Assembly (NCBI RefSeq): GCF_016811235.1
Contig: NZ_JAFBID010000053.1
Location: 1 to 43,522 of the forward strand
Direction: 5' to 3'
DNA: 43,522 bases
Source: Microvirga arabica
GTDB lineage: Bacteria; Pseudomonadota; Alphaproteobacteria; Rhizobiales; Beijerinckiaceae
Below are positions 32,623-41,360 of this stretch, one piece after another. Below the pieces are notes generated by a model, which searched no databases, was not told the DNA's origin, and saw only the letters and a list, made by a program, of their open reading frames with translations. Positions within the stretch are counted from its first letter, which is position 1. Each line of letters opens with the position of its first letter. A program made the translations under genes and the position numbers.

Positions 32623-34266
32623 TTATTGAGGCATGCGAACCACGGGGCTTGGCATTCTTTGGATCATGACATTGATGCAGGCTGGCTTGCCACTGGCATA
32701 TGCACGCTCAAGTGCGGGAACAAGCTCTTCTGCTGTTTCAACGAACTCGCCGTGTCCGCCCAGAGCTTCAACCACACGGTCGTATCGCGTCGGCAGCAGC
32801 TCGCATCCATGTGTTCGCTCTCGACCATAGGATCGAAGCTGAATCTGGTACTCGGCGTTCCAGCCGGCATCGTTGCCGACGATCACGATGACTGGAAGAT
32901 TGCAGCGCACCGCCGTGTCGAACTCCGCCATGTGGAAGCCGAAGGTTCCATCGCCGACGACGCTGATAACAGGTGCTGATGGCTCCGCGGCGTACGCCGC
33001 AATGGCGAAGGGGATAGCGGCCCCGATCGAGCCTGCCACGCCATTGATGATGCGGTTTGCAGGGTTGAGAAGACTTTGCGGCCATTGACCAATCTCGCCG
33101 CCATCGCAGACGAGGGTGGCGCCTGGGTGGCGCTCGAGCACCGGCGCGAGCGCTCGGCACAGTTCGATGGGATGGACCCGTTCGCCATGCTTGGAGGATA
33201 TGGTTTGCCATTCCGGAGGACGGTAGCTGATGGCGTCCGCTACCTCTTTGGTCCAAGGCTTGGCGCCTGCCTTCGACCGTTCTGACTGCAGGGCGAGGCC
33301 TTCGGCTGCTGCTGCGGCGTCAGCGATGGCGCTAAAGATCAGCTTCGGGCCTTGTTCCCGAATGGCTCGCTCGATCAAGACCGGATCGGGGTCGATCACG
33401 ATGAACTCGCAATCCGGCCGGACAGCGGGCGCGCTGCCGAACTTGATCGTGAAATCGTGGGGCTTTCCCAGCAGCACGATCAAGTCCGCACGACCGAGCA
33501 CGTCCGCAAAGGCGCCAAGGCTCGGATCATTGATACCGCGCGGGCTCTCCATCTTGAGGACCGGCACGCCAACAGCCTCCTTCAGGCGAGCAACCACATC
33601 GGACATCGGAACGTGACAAAGCATGGGACCGCAGAGGATCAGCGGTGCTCTCGCGTTCTGCAAAGCAAAGAGGACCGCGTTGGCGGACAGGTCGCTTAGT
33701 CCCCGGTGAGCGGAAGCGAAATCGTCCCTCTTGGGCCAAAGAGTGGAGGCATCGTCGATCTGCTTTTCGAGGAGATCGACGGGAAGGCTGATATGAACGG
33801 GGCCAGGGCGGCCGGACGTCGCAATTTGCACCGCTTTCGCGATATCGTGTCCCAGCGTCTCGATCGAGGCGGCTGTCCACGAGGCCTTCGTCACGGGACT
33901 GGCCATGTCGGCTTGCCGCAGTTCCTGAAAACTTCCGCGACCGAGTTCGTTGAGACCGGCATGTCCTGAAAGAAGAACCAGAGGCGAATCGGCGGCTAGC
34001 GCCGTGCACAGGGCTGCGACGGCGTTGGTATGCCCCGCTCCGCCCGTTACCATCGCGATTCCGCATTGCCCCGTCCGTCGAGCCCAGGCGTCTGCCATAT
34101 GAACGGCTGCAGCCTCATGGCGCACGTGAACAAGTTGGAGGTCCGTCTCGAGAGCCGCGTCGAACAGCGGCATGATGTGATTACCCGAGAGGGTGAAGAT
34201 CGTTCTGAAGCCCGCCTGATCCAAGGTGCGCATGACGATGTCAGCACCTCTGATACGCATGTTCAT
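32623..34266 (-). CDS. TPP-dependent enzyme, acetolactate synthase-like
   Basis: This 547-residue protein has the three TPP-enzyme domains: N-terminal pyrimidine-binding with the catalytic Glu51 (VRHEAAAVHMADA), a central domain, and a C-terminal diphosphate-binding domain with GDGTFGFHMAEFDTA from about 438 and VGNDAGW near 464. It lacks obvious marks of sulfoacetaldehyde acetyltransferase, so a decarboxylase or lyase acting on a 2-oxo acid is the safest reading. It lies between two Bug receptor genes on the same strand and should be cotranscribed. Substrate is unknown; context suggests an organic acid imported by the TTT system. Confidence 0.85.
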   Translation of the reverse strand: MNMRIRGADIVMRTLDQAGFRTIFTLSGNHIMPLFDAALETDLQLVHVRHEAAAVHMADAWARRTGQCGIAMVTGGAGHTNAVAALCTALAADSPLVLLSGHAGLNELGRGSFQELRQADMASPVTKASWTAASIETLGHDIAKAVQIATSGRPGPVHISLPVDLLEKQIDDASTLWPKRDDFASAHRGLSDLSANAVLFALQNARAPLILCGPMLCHVPMSDVVARLKEAVGVPVLKMESPRGINDPSLGAFADVLGRADLIVLLGKPHDFTIKFGSAPAVRPDCEFIVIDPDPVLIERAIREQGPKLIFSAIADAAAAAEGLALQSERSKAGAKPWTKEVADAISYRPPEWQTISSKHGERVHPIELCRALAPVLERHPGATLVCDGGEIGQWPQSLLNPANRIINGVAGSIGAAIPFAIAAYAAEPSAPVISVVGDGTFGFHMAEFDTAVRCNLPVIVIVGNDAGWNAEYQIQLRSYGRERTHGCELLPTRYDRVVEALGGHGEFVETAEELVPALERAYASGKPACINVMIQRMPSPVVRMPQ

Positions 34267-34349
34267 TGTCTACTGTTCCTGTGAGTGCTGCGGCGCCGCC
34301 TGAACGCCGCAGTCATGGTTGGGTCGATGAGGCTGGCTTGGTCAGCTGC

Positions 34350-35318
34350 TTATTCAAGTGCAATCTTGGCCGAGCTAATCACGCTCGTCCACTTTTCACT
34401 TTCCATCTTGAGATGATTGCGCAAGGCTTCCGGTGAGATATCACCTGTGGGAACAGGCTCGGTGCCAAGCTCGGAGAGGCGCGTCTTCACTTTCTCGTTC
34501 TTCAACGCGACTTGAAGCGCCTCATTCAGCTTCGCGGTGATGTCCTTTGGCGTGCCCTTCGGAGCATAGAACCCATGCCATACGCTAGCCTCGAAGCCTG
34601 GCAGGCCCGCCTCGTTGCAGGTTGGGAGCTCAGCAAGCGCAGGCACCCGCTTCTTGGAGGTCACACAATAGGCCTGAATGGATTTGCCGCGAATGTGACT
34701 GGATGTGTTGGTGATCTGATCGCACATCACATCAACCTGACCGCCCAGCATGTCGTTGATGGCAGGGCCCGTGCCCCGGTAGGGAACTTCGTTCACCGTT
34801 GCCTCGGTTGCCCGCTTGATCAGGAGGCCGCAAAGATGAGATCCGGAGCCTCTGCCGGCATTGGCCAAGCTGACATTGTTCGCCTTCACGTAAGCGACAA
34901 GTTCCTTCAGGTCCTTGGCAGGGAGACCCTTCTTGGACACGACGGTCTGGGCAACATCCACCACAAGGCCGATCGGCTCGAAATCGTTGATAGCATCGTA
35001 GGGGAGTTGCTTGTAGAGAAGCGGCGCTGTTACCTGACTCATGTTGTTGAGGAGAACAGTGTAGCCATCAGGCTCCGCACGCGCCACGCGTCCCGCGCCG
35101 ACCGTACCACTGGCGCCGCCGACGTTCTCGACGACAACCTGAGCCTTCAGATGCTCGCTCATCGACTCCGCGATGAGTCTTCCGACGACGTCAGTAGGGC
35201 CGCCTGCCGCGAAGGGAACGATCATTGTGATCGGACGCGATGGATAAGTCTGCGCCGATGACGGTGAGACTGCAGCCAGTCCGATAAGACACGACAAGGC
35301 AGCAAGTTTGGCGTTCAT
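34350..35318 (-). CDS. Bug/TctC-family periplasmic receptor (first)
   Basis: This 322-residue receptor has a signal peptide ending near 22 (SPSSAQT). YPSRPITMIVPFAAGGPTDVVGRL and FYAPKGTPKDITAKLNEAL follow, both typical of the Bug family. ATG 35318 follows GGGAGAG by 6 bases. It is divergent from the LysR gene across an AT-rich 135-base region and is probably the first gene under LysR control. Ligands of Bug proteins are usually organic acids. Confidence 0.93.
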   Translation of the reverse strand: MNAKLAALSCLIGLAAVSPSSAQTYPSRPITMIVPFAAGGPTDVVGRLIAESMSEHLKAQVVVENVGGASGTVGAGRVARAEPDGYTVLLNNMSQVTAPLLYKQLPYDAINDFEPIGLVVDVAQTVVSKKGLPAKDLKELVAYVKANNVSLANAGRGSGSHLCGLLIKRATEATVNEVPYRGTGPAINDMLGGQVDVMCDQITNTSSHIRGKSIQAYCVTSKKRVPALAELPTCNEAGLPGFEASVWHGFYAPKGTPKDITAKLNEALQVALKNEKVKTRLSELGTEPVPTGDISPEALRNHLKMESEKWTSVISSAKIALE

Positions 35319-35453
35319 GTAGGTCTCTCCCTGAGCTTATATTTGCCGTTGTAGGTTCTTGCTTCAGCCTAACAGGATCTGAAACTTGAACAAAAATGAA
35401 ATTTTATAAATATTGAGTTGAAATAAATTGCATATCACAGGGAGAGGAATCGG
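35319..35453. promoter_or_regulatory. Divergent AT-rich promoter region (LysR / Bug)
   Basis: The region is strongly AT-rich around 35390-35435 and lies between divergent starts, the usual place for a LysR site. ATAAATATT at 35406-35414 recurs inverted at 36394-36402, before the dehydrogenase operon. No dyad was fixed. Confidence 0.5.
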
Positions 35454-36380
35454 GTGTCTATCCGCGATCTGAAGACCTTTCTGGCAATTGCGGAGGGAGG
35501 GTCCTTTGCAGCAGCTGCCAAGGCGGTACACCGCACCCAATCCGCAGTTACCGTTCAGATGCAATCGCTCGAGGAAGAGCTCGGCTTTGCCTTGTTCGAC
35601 CGATCGAAGCGCCCTCCGGTCCTGAGCGAAGCGGGACGCGCTCTCGTTCCCCGGATTGCCGAAGTCGTGCAGGTGTACGATCAGCTCTTCCGAGATGCGG
35701 CTCGCTCATTGGTTGAGGGGCATCTCAGGCTCGGAGTCGTCCCGAGTGTGATTACAGGCGTGATGCCTAGAGCGCTGGTAGCCCTCAGAGCCAAGTATCC
35801 GGGGTTGCATGTTGAACTGACGATGGGCCTGTCCAAGGATCTTCTGGAGCGGGTGCAGAGGGGCACACTCGACGCGGCCATACTCAGTGATCTGCTGGAG
35901 GGTGGAGCGGGGCTGCTATGGTCGCCCTTCGCCCGGGAGCCTCTCGTTCTTATAGCCCCATTGGATGCTCCGGGCCGGAAAGCAGAAGAGCTGCTGAGCA
36001 CCTATCCGTTCATTCGCTACACGCGTCAGGCATGGGTTGGTCAGATCATAGACCGCTTCCTCAAACAGCGGCGTTTGCGCGTTGAAGAGGCCATGACGCT
36101 CGATACCTTAGAGGCGATCACGAACATGGTCCATCACGGCCTCGGTGTCTCGATCATTCCCCTGCGGACCACCGGCGACCCCTTCGCCTTGCCTGTGCGG
36201 TCCATCACGTTCTCGGGAGCGCCAACCTACCGTGTGATCGGGCTCGTCCATGCCCCCGACCACCCCAAGGCTAGTCTCGCCGAAGCGCTGCTGTCGGAAC
36301 TAAAAGACCAGGTTCAACAGGCGAACTCCCCTGCCTATGGGCGGGGCAAACCCTCCGGCGCGGCTTCGCCGCGCCCCTGA
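35454..36380 (+). CDS. LysR-family transcriptional regulator
   Basis: This 308-residue protein has the LysR helix-turn-helix LKTFLAIAEGGSFAAAAKAV then HRTQSAVTVQMQSLEEELG at residues 4-42, and a substrate-binding domain with LRLGVVPSVITGVMPRAL. The GTG start follows AGAGGA. It lies between the divergent Bug-TPP group and the sdh-like/fumarase/TTT group and probably activates both in response to the imported acid. The last residues (GKPSGAASPRP) are encoded by a GC-rich hairpin. Confidence 0.93.
   Translation: MSIRDLKTFLAIAEGGSFAAAAKAVHRTQSAVTVQMQSLEEELGFALFDRSKRPPVLSEAGRALVPRIAEVVQVYDQLFRDAARSLVEGHLRLGVVPSVITGVMPRALVALRAKYPGLHVELTMGLSKDLLERVQRGTLDAAILSDLLEGGAGLLWSPFAREPLVLIAPLDAPGRKAEELLSTYPFIRYTRQAWVGQIIDRFLKQRRLRVEEAMTLDTLEAITNMVHHGLGVSIIPLRTTGDPFALPVRSITFSGAPTYRVIGLVHAPDHPKASLAEALLSELKDQVQQANSPAYGRGKPSGAASPRP
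36357..36375 (+). terminator. GC-rich hairpin at the 3' end of lysR
   Basis: GGCGCGGC at 36357-36364 and GCCGCGCC at 36368-36375 form a perfect 8-bp stem with loop TTC. It overlaps the last codons of the regulator, and no T-tract follows. It may attenuate readthrough into the dehydrogenase operon or be a dispersed palindromic unit. Confidence 0.45.
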
Positions 36381-36385
36381 GTGTC

Positions 36386-36421
36386 TAAGATTTAATATTT
36401 ATGAATTTAAGATTCAATCTT
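36386..36421. promoter_or_regulatory. AT-rich operator candidate before the dehydrogenase operon
   Basis: Two direct repeats, TAAGATTTAAT and TAAGATTCAAT, lie about 21 bases apart (one to two helical turns). The second is part of the perfect dyad AAGATT-C-AATCTT at 36409-36421. A LysR tetramer site is plausible. Confidence 0.4.
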
Positions 36422-36503
36422 ATTCGTTTTTGTTGAAATCATTGGCCTGTTACAAAGCCTTGGATCCTTTGATGCCCGGCATCAAAAGTTGAAGGCAAAG
36501 ATA

Positions 36504-37226
36504 ATGCAATCTGAAATGTCGGTCTCGCTCTGGCGCGGCGGAGAAGACGGAGCCTACGTCACCTACAAGGTGCCGGAGCGAGCCAACCAGACGGTCCTCG
36601 ATGTTGTCACCTGGATCCAGCGCAACGTGGATTCAACCCTCTCGTACCGCTTCGCATGCCGGGTCGGCATGTGCGGCTCATGCGCCATGGTGGTGAATGG
36701 GCGGCCGCGCTGGACCTGCCGAACGCACGTTTCAAAGGTTGCCAAGAACGGCGCACTCCAGATCGGCCCGCTGCAGAACATGCCGATCATCAAGGATCTC
36801 GCGACGGACATGAAGCCGTTCTTCGAGAAATGGCAGTCCGCCAAGGGGGTTTTCGAACCCTCGAAGACACGTCATGACCCCATCGAGGAGATCCGGCCTG
36901 ACACGCCCGAGCGCGTGGCCGCCGATGCGGCGGTCGAGTGCATCAATTGCGGCGTCTGTTATTCGGCCTGTGACACCGTGCGCTGGAACGGCGACTACAT
37001 GGGGCCGGCTGCGCTTAACCGAGCCTGGTCGCTCGTCAACGACGTCAGGGACTCAGGGCAGGCCGAGCGTCTTCAGGCCGTCGCAAGTGGCGGCGGCTGC
37101 CACTCCTGTCACTCCCATCAGACCTGCCAGCAGTTCTGCCCGCAATCTCTCAATCCGACGGCCGCGATCGCCGGCTTGAAGCGCCGGACCGTGCAGGCTT
37201 ACCTCAAGGGCGATCTCAAGAAATGA
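36504..37226 (+). CDS. Succinate dehydrogenase/fumarate reductase-like iron-sulfur subunit
   Basis: This 240-residue protein has a 2Fe-2S ferredoxin domain (CRVGMCGSC, then Cys in RWTCRTHV) and two further cluster motifs, CINCGVCYSAC and CHSCHSHQTCQQFCP, as in SdhB/FrdB. It carries electrons between the flavoprotein and the membrane quinone site. ATG 36504 follows GAAGG by 8 bases; TTG 36489 is less likely. The stop overlaps the next start (ATGA). It is first in the plus-strand operon. The first 4Fe-4S motif is followed by Asp rather than the usual Pro. Confidence 0.9.
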   Translation: MQSEMSVSLWRGGEDGAYVTYKVPERANQTVLDVVTWIQRNVDSTLSYRFACRVGMCGSCAMVVNGRPRWTCRTHVSKVAKNGALQIGPLQNMPIIKDLATDMKPFFEKWQSAKGVFEPSKTRHDPIEEIRPDTPERVAADAAVECINCGVCYSACDTVRWNGDYMGPAALNRAWSLVNDVRDSGQAERLQAVASGGGCHSCHSHQTCQQFCPQSLNPTAAIAGLKRRTVQAYLKGDLKK

Positions 37227-37552
37227 ACGTTCGTCTTTACCTCTGGCAGCGTATGACCGCAGCGGCGATGGTCCCGCTCCTGATCGTGCATCTTGCCGTG
37301 ATTTTCTACGCAACCCGGCAGGATTTGACTGCGGCCGATATCCTGTCACGCACACGCGGCAGTGTTGCCTGGGCGCTGTTCTACGGCGTTTTCGTCGCCG
37401 CTGCCGCCATTCATGCGTCCATTGGCGTACGGAACATCTTGGTCGAGTGGACGCCGATGCGCCATCGCACGGCCGAGATCGCATCGATCGGTTTCGCGAT
37501 CCTCCTGGGTGTCTTGGGGCTGCGAGCCATCGCTGCAGTGGTGCTGCCATGA
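37223..37552 (+). CDS. Membrane anchor subunit, SdhC/FrdC-like
   Basis: This 109-residue protein has three hydrophobic segments. Histidines within or next to helices (LIVHLAVIFYATR near 23 and AIHASIGVRNILVEW near 64) could ligate haem b. It overlaps the iron-sulfur gene by 4 bases and the next anchor gene by 4 bases, a fully coupled arrangement. It is assigned from position and topology, because anchor subunits are poorly conserved. Confidence 0.82.
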   Translation: MNVRLYLWQRMTAAAMVPLLIVHLAVIFYATRQDLTAADILSRTRGSVAWALFYGVFVAAAAIHASIGVRNILVEWTPMRHRTAEIASIGFAILLGVLGLRAIAAVVLP

Positions 37553-37899
37553 CAGCTCTCCTGCTCAATCATCGCCGCAACATCCTCTGGTTCGCGGCCA
37601 TGGTCCACCGGTTGTCCGGAATCGGCTTGGCGGCGTTCCTGCCGCTGCATTTTCTGGTGCTCGGCATGGCGATCGGCAATGGGGAGAACCTCGAAGGCTT
37701 CCTGAGATGGACCGACGCGCCTCTTGTCAAGTTCGCGGAAACCGGTCTGGTCTTCCTGCTTCTCGTGCATATGCTCGGCGGATTGCGGCTCCTTCTGGTT
37801 GAGAACTTCTCTTGGCGTGACGGCCAGAAACTGATGGCTTTGGCCGCCACCGTCATGTCAGCCCTCGTGGCCTTTGCCTTCCTGATCCGCGTATTTTGA
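37549..37899 (+). CDS. Membrane anchor subunit, SdhD/cytochrome b556-like
   Basis: This 116-residue protein starts at the ATGA overlap with the previous gene. MVHRLSGIGLAAFLPLHFLVLG matches the H-R-x-S-G signature of the SdhC/cytochrome b556 family, and LLLVHMLGGLRLL gives a second helix His. Three membrane helices are expected. With its partner it forms the quinone-reactive membrane domain. Confidence 0.85.
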   Translation: MTALLLNHRRNILWFAAMVHRLSGIGLAAFLPLHFLVLGMAIGNGENLEGFLRWTDAPLVKFAETGLVFLLLVHMLGGLRLLLVENFSWRDGQKLMALAATVMSALVAFAFLIRVF

Positions 37900-37909
37900 G
37901 GACTCTGAC

Positions 37910-39646
37910 GTGACCATTGAACGTCTGCGCACCGACATTCTGATCTTGGGCTCCGGTGGAGCTGGCCTGTTCGCAGCCCTTCATGCGCAACGGGCGGGAC
38001 AGGATCTGGATATCACGCTTGCCACCAAGGGCCTCCTGGGCAAATGCGGATGCACCCGCATGGTGCAGGGCGGCTACAACGTGGCGCTGAACCCGGGCGA
38101 CTCGGTTGAGCGTCACTTCATGGACACGATCGAAGGCGGCAAGTGGCTTCCCAATCAGGAACTGGCCTGGACGTTGGTCAGCAAGGCTGTGGAGCGTGTC
38201 AGAGAGCTTGAGAACGAAATCGGCTGCTTCTTCGACCGCAATCCAGATGGTACGCTGCACGGAAAGGCTTTTGCGGGTCAGACCTTTGACCGAACCGTCC
38301 ATAAGGGCGACCTGACCGGGATTGAGATCATCAACCGACTGATGGAGCAGGTGTGGGCCCGGCCAGGCGTGAGGAAGCTTGAGGAGCACCGGGCGCTGGC
38401 TCTCATTCCAAGCCGCGACGGAACCGCGATTGCAGGCGTCCTGTTCGTCGATATCCGCAAGGGAACCTTCCGCTTCGTCGAGGCGCGGGCGGTGCTCCTT
38501 GCGACCGGCGGCGGCCCGACCATGTACCGGTATCATACTCCGTCCGGGGACAAGAGCATGGACGGCATCGCCATGGCTCTGCGAGCCGGTCTGCCGCTGC
38601 GGGACATGGAAATGGTCCAGTTCCACCCGACCGGCCTGCTGGCCGGCCCCGAAACGCGGATGACTGGCACAGTGCTTGAGGAAGGCCTGCGTGGGGCAGG
38701 AGGTCATCTGCTCAACGGCGACATGCACCGCTTTATGGGGGACTATGATCCCAAGCTCGAACGGGCAACCCGCGACGTGGTCAGCCGTGGCATCTATGCC
38801 GAGATGAAAGCGGGCCGGACCTCGCCTAACGGAGGCGTCTATATCAAGATGAGCCATCTTGGCCCAAAGGATGTGGCTAAGAAATTCAAGGGCATGGTGG
38901 ATCGCTGCCGCGACTGCGGCTTTGATTTGGCTGGCGGCCTCGTCGAGGTGGTGCCGACCGCGCACTATTTCATGGGCGGTCTCGTCTGCAATGCCGATAC
39001 CTCGACAGCAATGCCTGGGCTGTTCGTTGCCGGCGAGGATGCGAGCGGCATGCATGGTGCGAACCGGCTCGGCGGCAACGGCGTGGCGAACTCAACCGTC
39101 TTCGGTGGGATCGCCGGCGATATGATGCCTGCTTGGCTTGTCAGGAACCCCGGGCACCGCACCGTGAACGAGGAAGTGCTCCAGGCCGAGGTCGACAGGG
39201 CCCAGCATCCCTTCAGGAAGAAGCCGGGTGACCTCAACACGCTGCGTGAGAAGCTCCTCGACCTGATGTGGGAGGACGTTGGCGTCACCCGGGATGAGGC
39301 CGGCCTCGACCGAGCGCTGACGGGTCTTGAAAACATCGAAGCCGAGCTTCTTTCCACCGGCATTCCCGACGGTGACAAGGCCTTTAATCTGACGTGGCAC
39401 GATTGGCTCAATCTGCGTTCGCAATGCGAGACGAGCCGCGTGATCGCGCTGGCTGCCAAACAGCGCCGCAACTCCCGTGGTGCCCATTTCCGCACCGACT
39501 ACCCCGAACCGGGTGATCTCGCGACCTCGTGCTTCACGATGGTGCGCCAGACGGCCGACGGGCTCAAGATCACCGATGAGCCAGTCCGCTTCACCCATGT
39601 CAAACCCGGCGAGACGCTTCTTGGTGTCAAAGATGCCGCTGAATGA
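37910..39646 (+). CDS. Succinate dehydrogenase/fumarate reductase-like flavoprotein without the covalent-FAD His
   Basis: This 578-residue flavoprotein has a Rossmann FAD loop LGSGGAGLFAAL at 13-24. The substrate residues are kept: QFHPTGL, GTVLEEGLRGAGGHLLN, the Arg in ATRDVVSRGI, PTAHYFMGG, and the catalytic Arg in GANRLGGNG. In E. coli SdhA the FAD is bound to His45 in SHTVSAQGG. Here the aligned stretch is GCTRMVQGG, with Cys48 at that position, so FAD is likely non-covalent or linked differently. The GTG start lies 10 bases after the anchor gene. It probably oxidises succinate or an analogue, or reduces the alkene. Confidence 0.9.
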   Translation: MTIERLRTDILILGSGGAGLFAALHAQRAGQDLDITLATKGLLGKCGCTRMVQGGYNVALNPGDSVERHFMDTIEGGKWLPNQELAWTLVSKAVERVRELENEIGCFFDRNPDGTLHGKAFAGQTFDRTVHKGDLTGIEIINRLMEQVWARPGVRKLEEHRALALIPSRDGTAIAGVLFVDIRKGTFRFVEARAVLLATGGGPTMYRYHTPSGDKSMDGIAMALRAGLPLRDMEMVQFHPTGLLAGPETRMTGTVLEEGLRGAGGHLLNGDMHRFMGDYDPKLERATRDVVSRGIYAEMKAGRTSPNGGVYIKMSHLGPKDVAKKFKGMVDRCRDCGFDLAGGLVEVVPTAHYFMGGLVCNADTSTAMPGLFVAGEDASGMHGANRLGGNGVANSTVFGGIAGDMMPAWLVRNPGHRTVNEEVLQAEVDRAQHPFRKKPGDLNTLREKLLDLMWEDVGVTRDEAGLDRALTGLENIEAELLSTGIPDGDKAFNLTWHDWLNLRSQCETSRVIALAAKQRRNSRGAHFRTDYPEPGDLATSCFTMVRQTADGLKITDEPVRFTHVKPGETLLGVKDAAE

Positions 39647-39659
39647 TCCGAGGCACAGC

Positions 39660-40619
39660 ATGATCCCTCTTGCATCCCTTCAACGAACCGCCGAAGAACT
39701 GATGGCAAAGGCCGCTATCGAGATTCCGGATGACTATCTCGCAGGGCTACGCCGCTGCGCCAACACCGAGAAGGGCGATCTGTCGGCCTTCGTCATCCAG
39801 GCGATGCTCGAAAACTACGAGGCTGCCAAAGAGGATCGACGGGCGATGTGTGGCGATACCGGCGTGCCACGCTGGTATGTGAAGATCGGCAATGACGCCC
39901 GGATCGACGGCGGCCCGATCGCCCTTGAAGCTGCTCTTCGACGGGCAACCGCGAATGCGACGCATTCGGTCCCCCTCCGGCCTAACCGTGTTCATCCGCT
40001 CTGGCGAACGGATCACAATAACAATGTTGGCATCAACGCGCCGGAGATCGAATACTCGTTCCACCCAAACGCGGATTGGGTTGAGCTGACGACGGTTCAC
40101 AAGGGAGGGTTGTTCGGCTCGGACTACCGGATGCTGTTTCCTGGCGACGGCATTGAGGGCATCAAGCGCTTCTACCTGGATACCTTGGTCGCTTTCGGCA
40201 AGCGCGGTCTTGCTTGTCAGCCGGCGATCATCGGTGTCGGCCTAGGCGGGTCGAAGGATGCCTGCATGGTGCTTGGCAAACAGGCCTCATGCCTTCGCAC
40301 CGTTGGAAGCCGCAACCCCGATCCCAAGATTGCGGCACTGGAAGACGAGTTGCATGAGCTGGGCAACAACATCGGCATGGGCGCCATGGGCTTCATGGGC
40401 AGTTCCATGGTTGTCGATTGCCAAATCGAGGTGGGATATTGCCACACCGGCGGGATGCCGATGAGCGTGCATATGTTCTGTCTGTCGTCGCGCCGGTCGA
40501 CGGCTCGCATCTACGCCGATGGGAGGGCCGAGTTCCGAACCGATCCCATGTGGTTCACCGACTATTCCCGCCGCGCAACGGTCGAGTGGGATCAGCCGAT
40601 GCTCGAAGCTGCGGAGTAA
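39660..40619 (+). CDS. Class I fumarase / L-tartrate dehydratase, alpha subunit
   Basis: This 319-residue iron-sulfur hydro-lyase subunit has cluster Cys candidates Cys64 (CGDTG), Cys186 (ACQPAIIGVGLGG) and Cys274 (MSVHMFCLSSRRS). ATG 39660 follows GAGG by 6 bases. The frame extends upstream into the flavoprotein gene, but that part is not used. Two-subunit class I hydratases act on fumarate, mesaconate or tartrate. Following a succinate dehydrogenase-like complex, the expected reaction is hydration of the alkene it makes. Confidence 0.9.
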   Translation: MIPLASLQRTAEELMAKAAIEIPDDYLAGLRRCANTEKGDLSAFVIQAMLENYEAAKEDRRAMCGDTGVPRWYVKIGNDARIDGGPIALEAALRRATANATHSVPLRPNRVHPLWRTDHNNNVGINAPEIEYSFHPNADWVELTTVHKGGLFGSDYRMLFPGDGIEGIKRFYLDTLVAFGKRGLACQPAIIGVGLGGSKDACMVLGKQASCLRTVGSRNPDPKIAALEDELHELGNNIGMGAMGFMGSSMVVDCQIEVGYCHTGGMPMSVHMFCLSSRRSTARIYADGRAEFRTDPMWFTDYSRRATVEWDQPMLEAAE

Positions 40620-40624
40620 GCACG

Positions 40625-41296
40625 ATGTCAAGCAAGCTCAAAACGGTTCATCTGAAGCTTCCGGCCAGCACGGAAGATCTGCAGACTCTCGAAATCGGCT
40701 CAGTCGTGTACCTGTCAGGACGCGTCTTCACGGCGCGCGAGGGGATCTACAAGCGGGCCATTGAGGAAGGTGTGGGCATGCCCGCGTCGCGGGAGGATTT
40801 GGGAAGCGCAAACTTCCATTGCTCTCCCGCCGCGACTATCGAGCCGGATGGAACCTTGAATGTCGGATCCGTCACTGCAACGGCTTCTTTCCGGTTCGCC
40901 AAGTGGCTTGACGGATGGCTCAAGCTGTCTGGTTGCAACATTATTATCGGCAAGGGCGGCATGACGTCGGAAGTGTATCGTGACATTTTCGTCCCGAATA
41001 ACACAATCTATCTGACGACGGTCGGTTATGGAACTGGTGCTCTTCTCGGACGGGGCATCCGCAATGTTGTGGGAATACACTGGAAGGAAGAGCTGGGCCT
41101 TGCCCAGGCCGCTTGGGTTCTTGATGTCGAGAACTTCGGTCCATTTCTCGTGGAGAGTGACCTTGAGGGCAACAGCCTGTTCGAGCGCGAGAATGCCAAA
41201 ATCGCTCCAGGCATCGACAAGCTTTATGAAGGCACGCGGCCTGCGACCCTGCGCCGTTATGGGGAGACCGACAACAAGAAGGAAGAGGTGATCTGA
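40625..41296 (+). CDS. Class I fumarase / L-tartrate dehydratase, beta subunit
   Basis: This 223-residue protein has the TtdB/Fumerase_C fold with VVYLSGRVFTAREGIYKRAIE, IIIGKGGMT and ENFGPFLVESDLEGNSLFE. ATG 40625 lies 5 bases after the alpha stop, with GGAG at the end of the alpha gene. It pairs with the alpha subunit to form the substrate site. No frame damage is seen. Confidence 0.9.
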   Translation: MSSKLKTVHLKLPASTEDLQTLEIGSVVYLSGRVFTAREGIYKRAIEEGVGMPASREDLGSANFHCSPAATIEPDGTLNVGSVTATASFRFAKWLDGWLKLSGCNIIIGKGGMTSEVYRDIFVPNNTIYLTTVGYGTGALLGRGIRNVVGIHWKEELGLAQAAWVLDVENFGPFLVESDLEGNSLFERENAKIAPGIDKLYEGTRPATLRRYGETDNKKEEVI

Positions 41297-41360
41297 GCGG
41301 TTTTTATTGATTCGCAGATCACTTTTTCCGCACACTATATCTGCTATTCAGGGAATTGCT

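Noticed and set aside
32623..34266. Sulfoacetaldehyde acetyltransferase (Xsc)
   Set aside because: It has general TPP-enzyme motifs, but the sequence features I would expect of Xsc were not evident, and no phosphotransacetylase gene lies nearby.
36357..36375. Canonical rho-independent terminator
   Set aside because: The stem is perfect but no T-tract follows, and it lies within the last codons of lysR; kept only as a low-confidence hairpin.
37853..39055. Long minus-strand open frame of 400 codons
   Set aside because: It is antisense to the anchor and flavoprotein genes and has no domain or ribosome site; it comes from high GC.
39660..41296. Sulfolactate sulfo-lyase SuyAB as the missing desulfonating enzyme
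   Set aside because: The two genes show class I fumarase/TtdAB motifs (CGDTG, third cluster Cys, TtdB fold) and not the UxaA-type fold of SuyAB.
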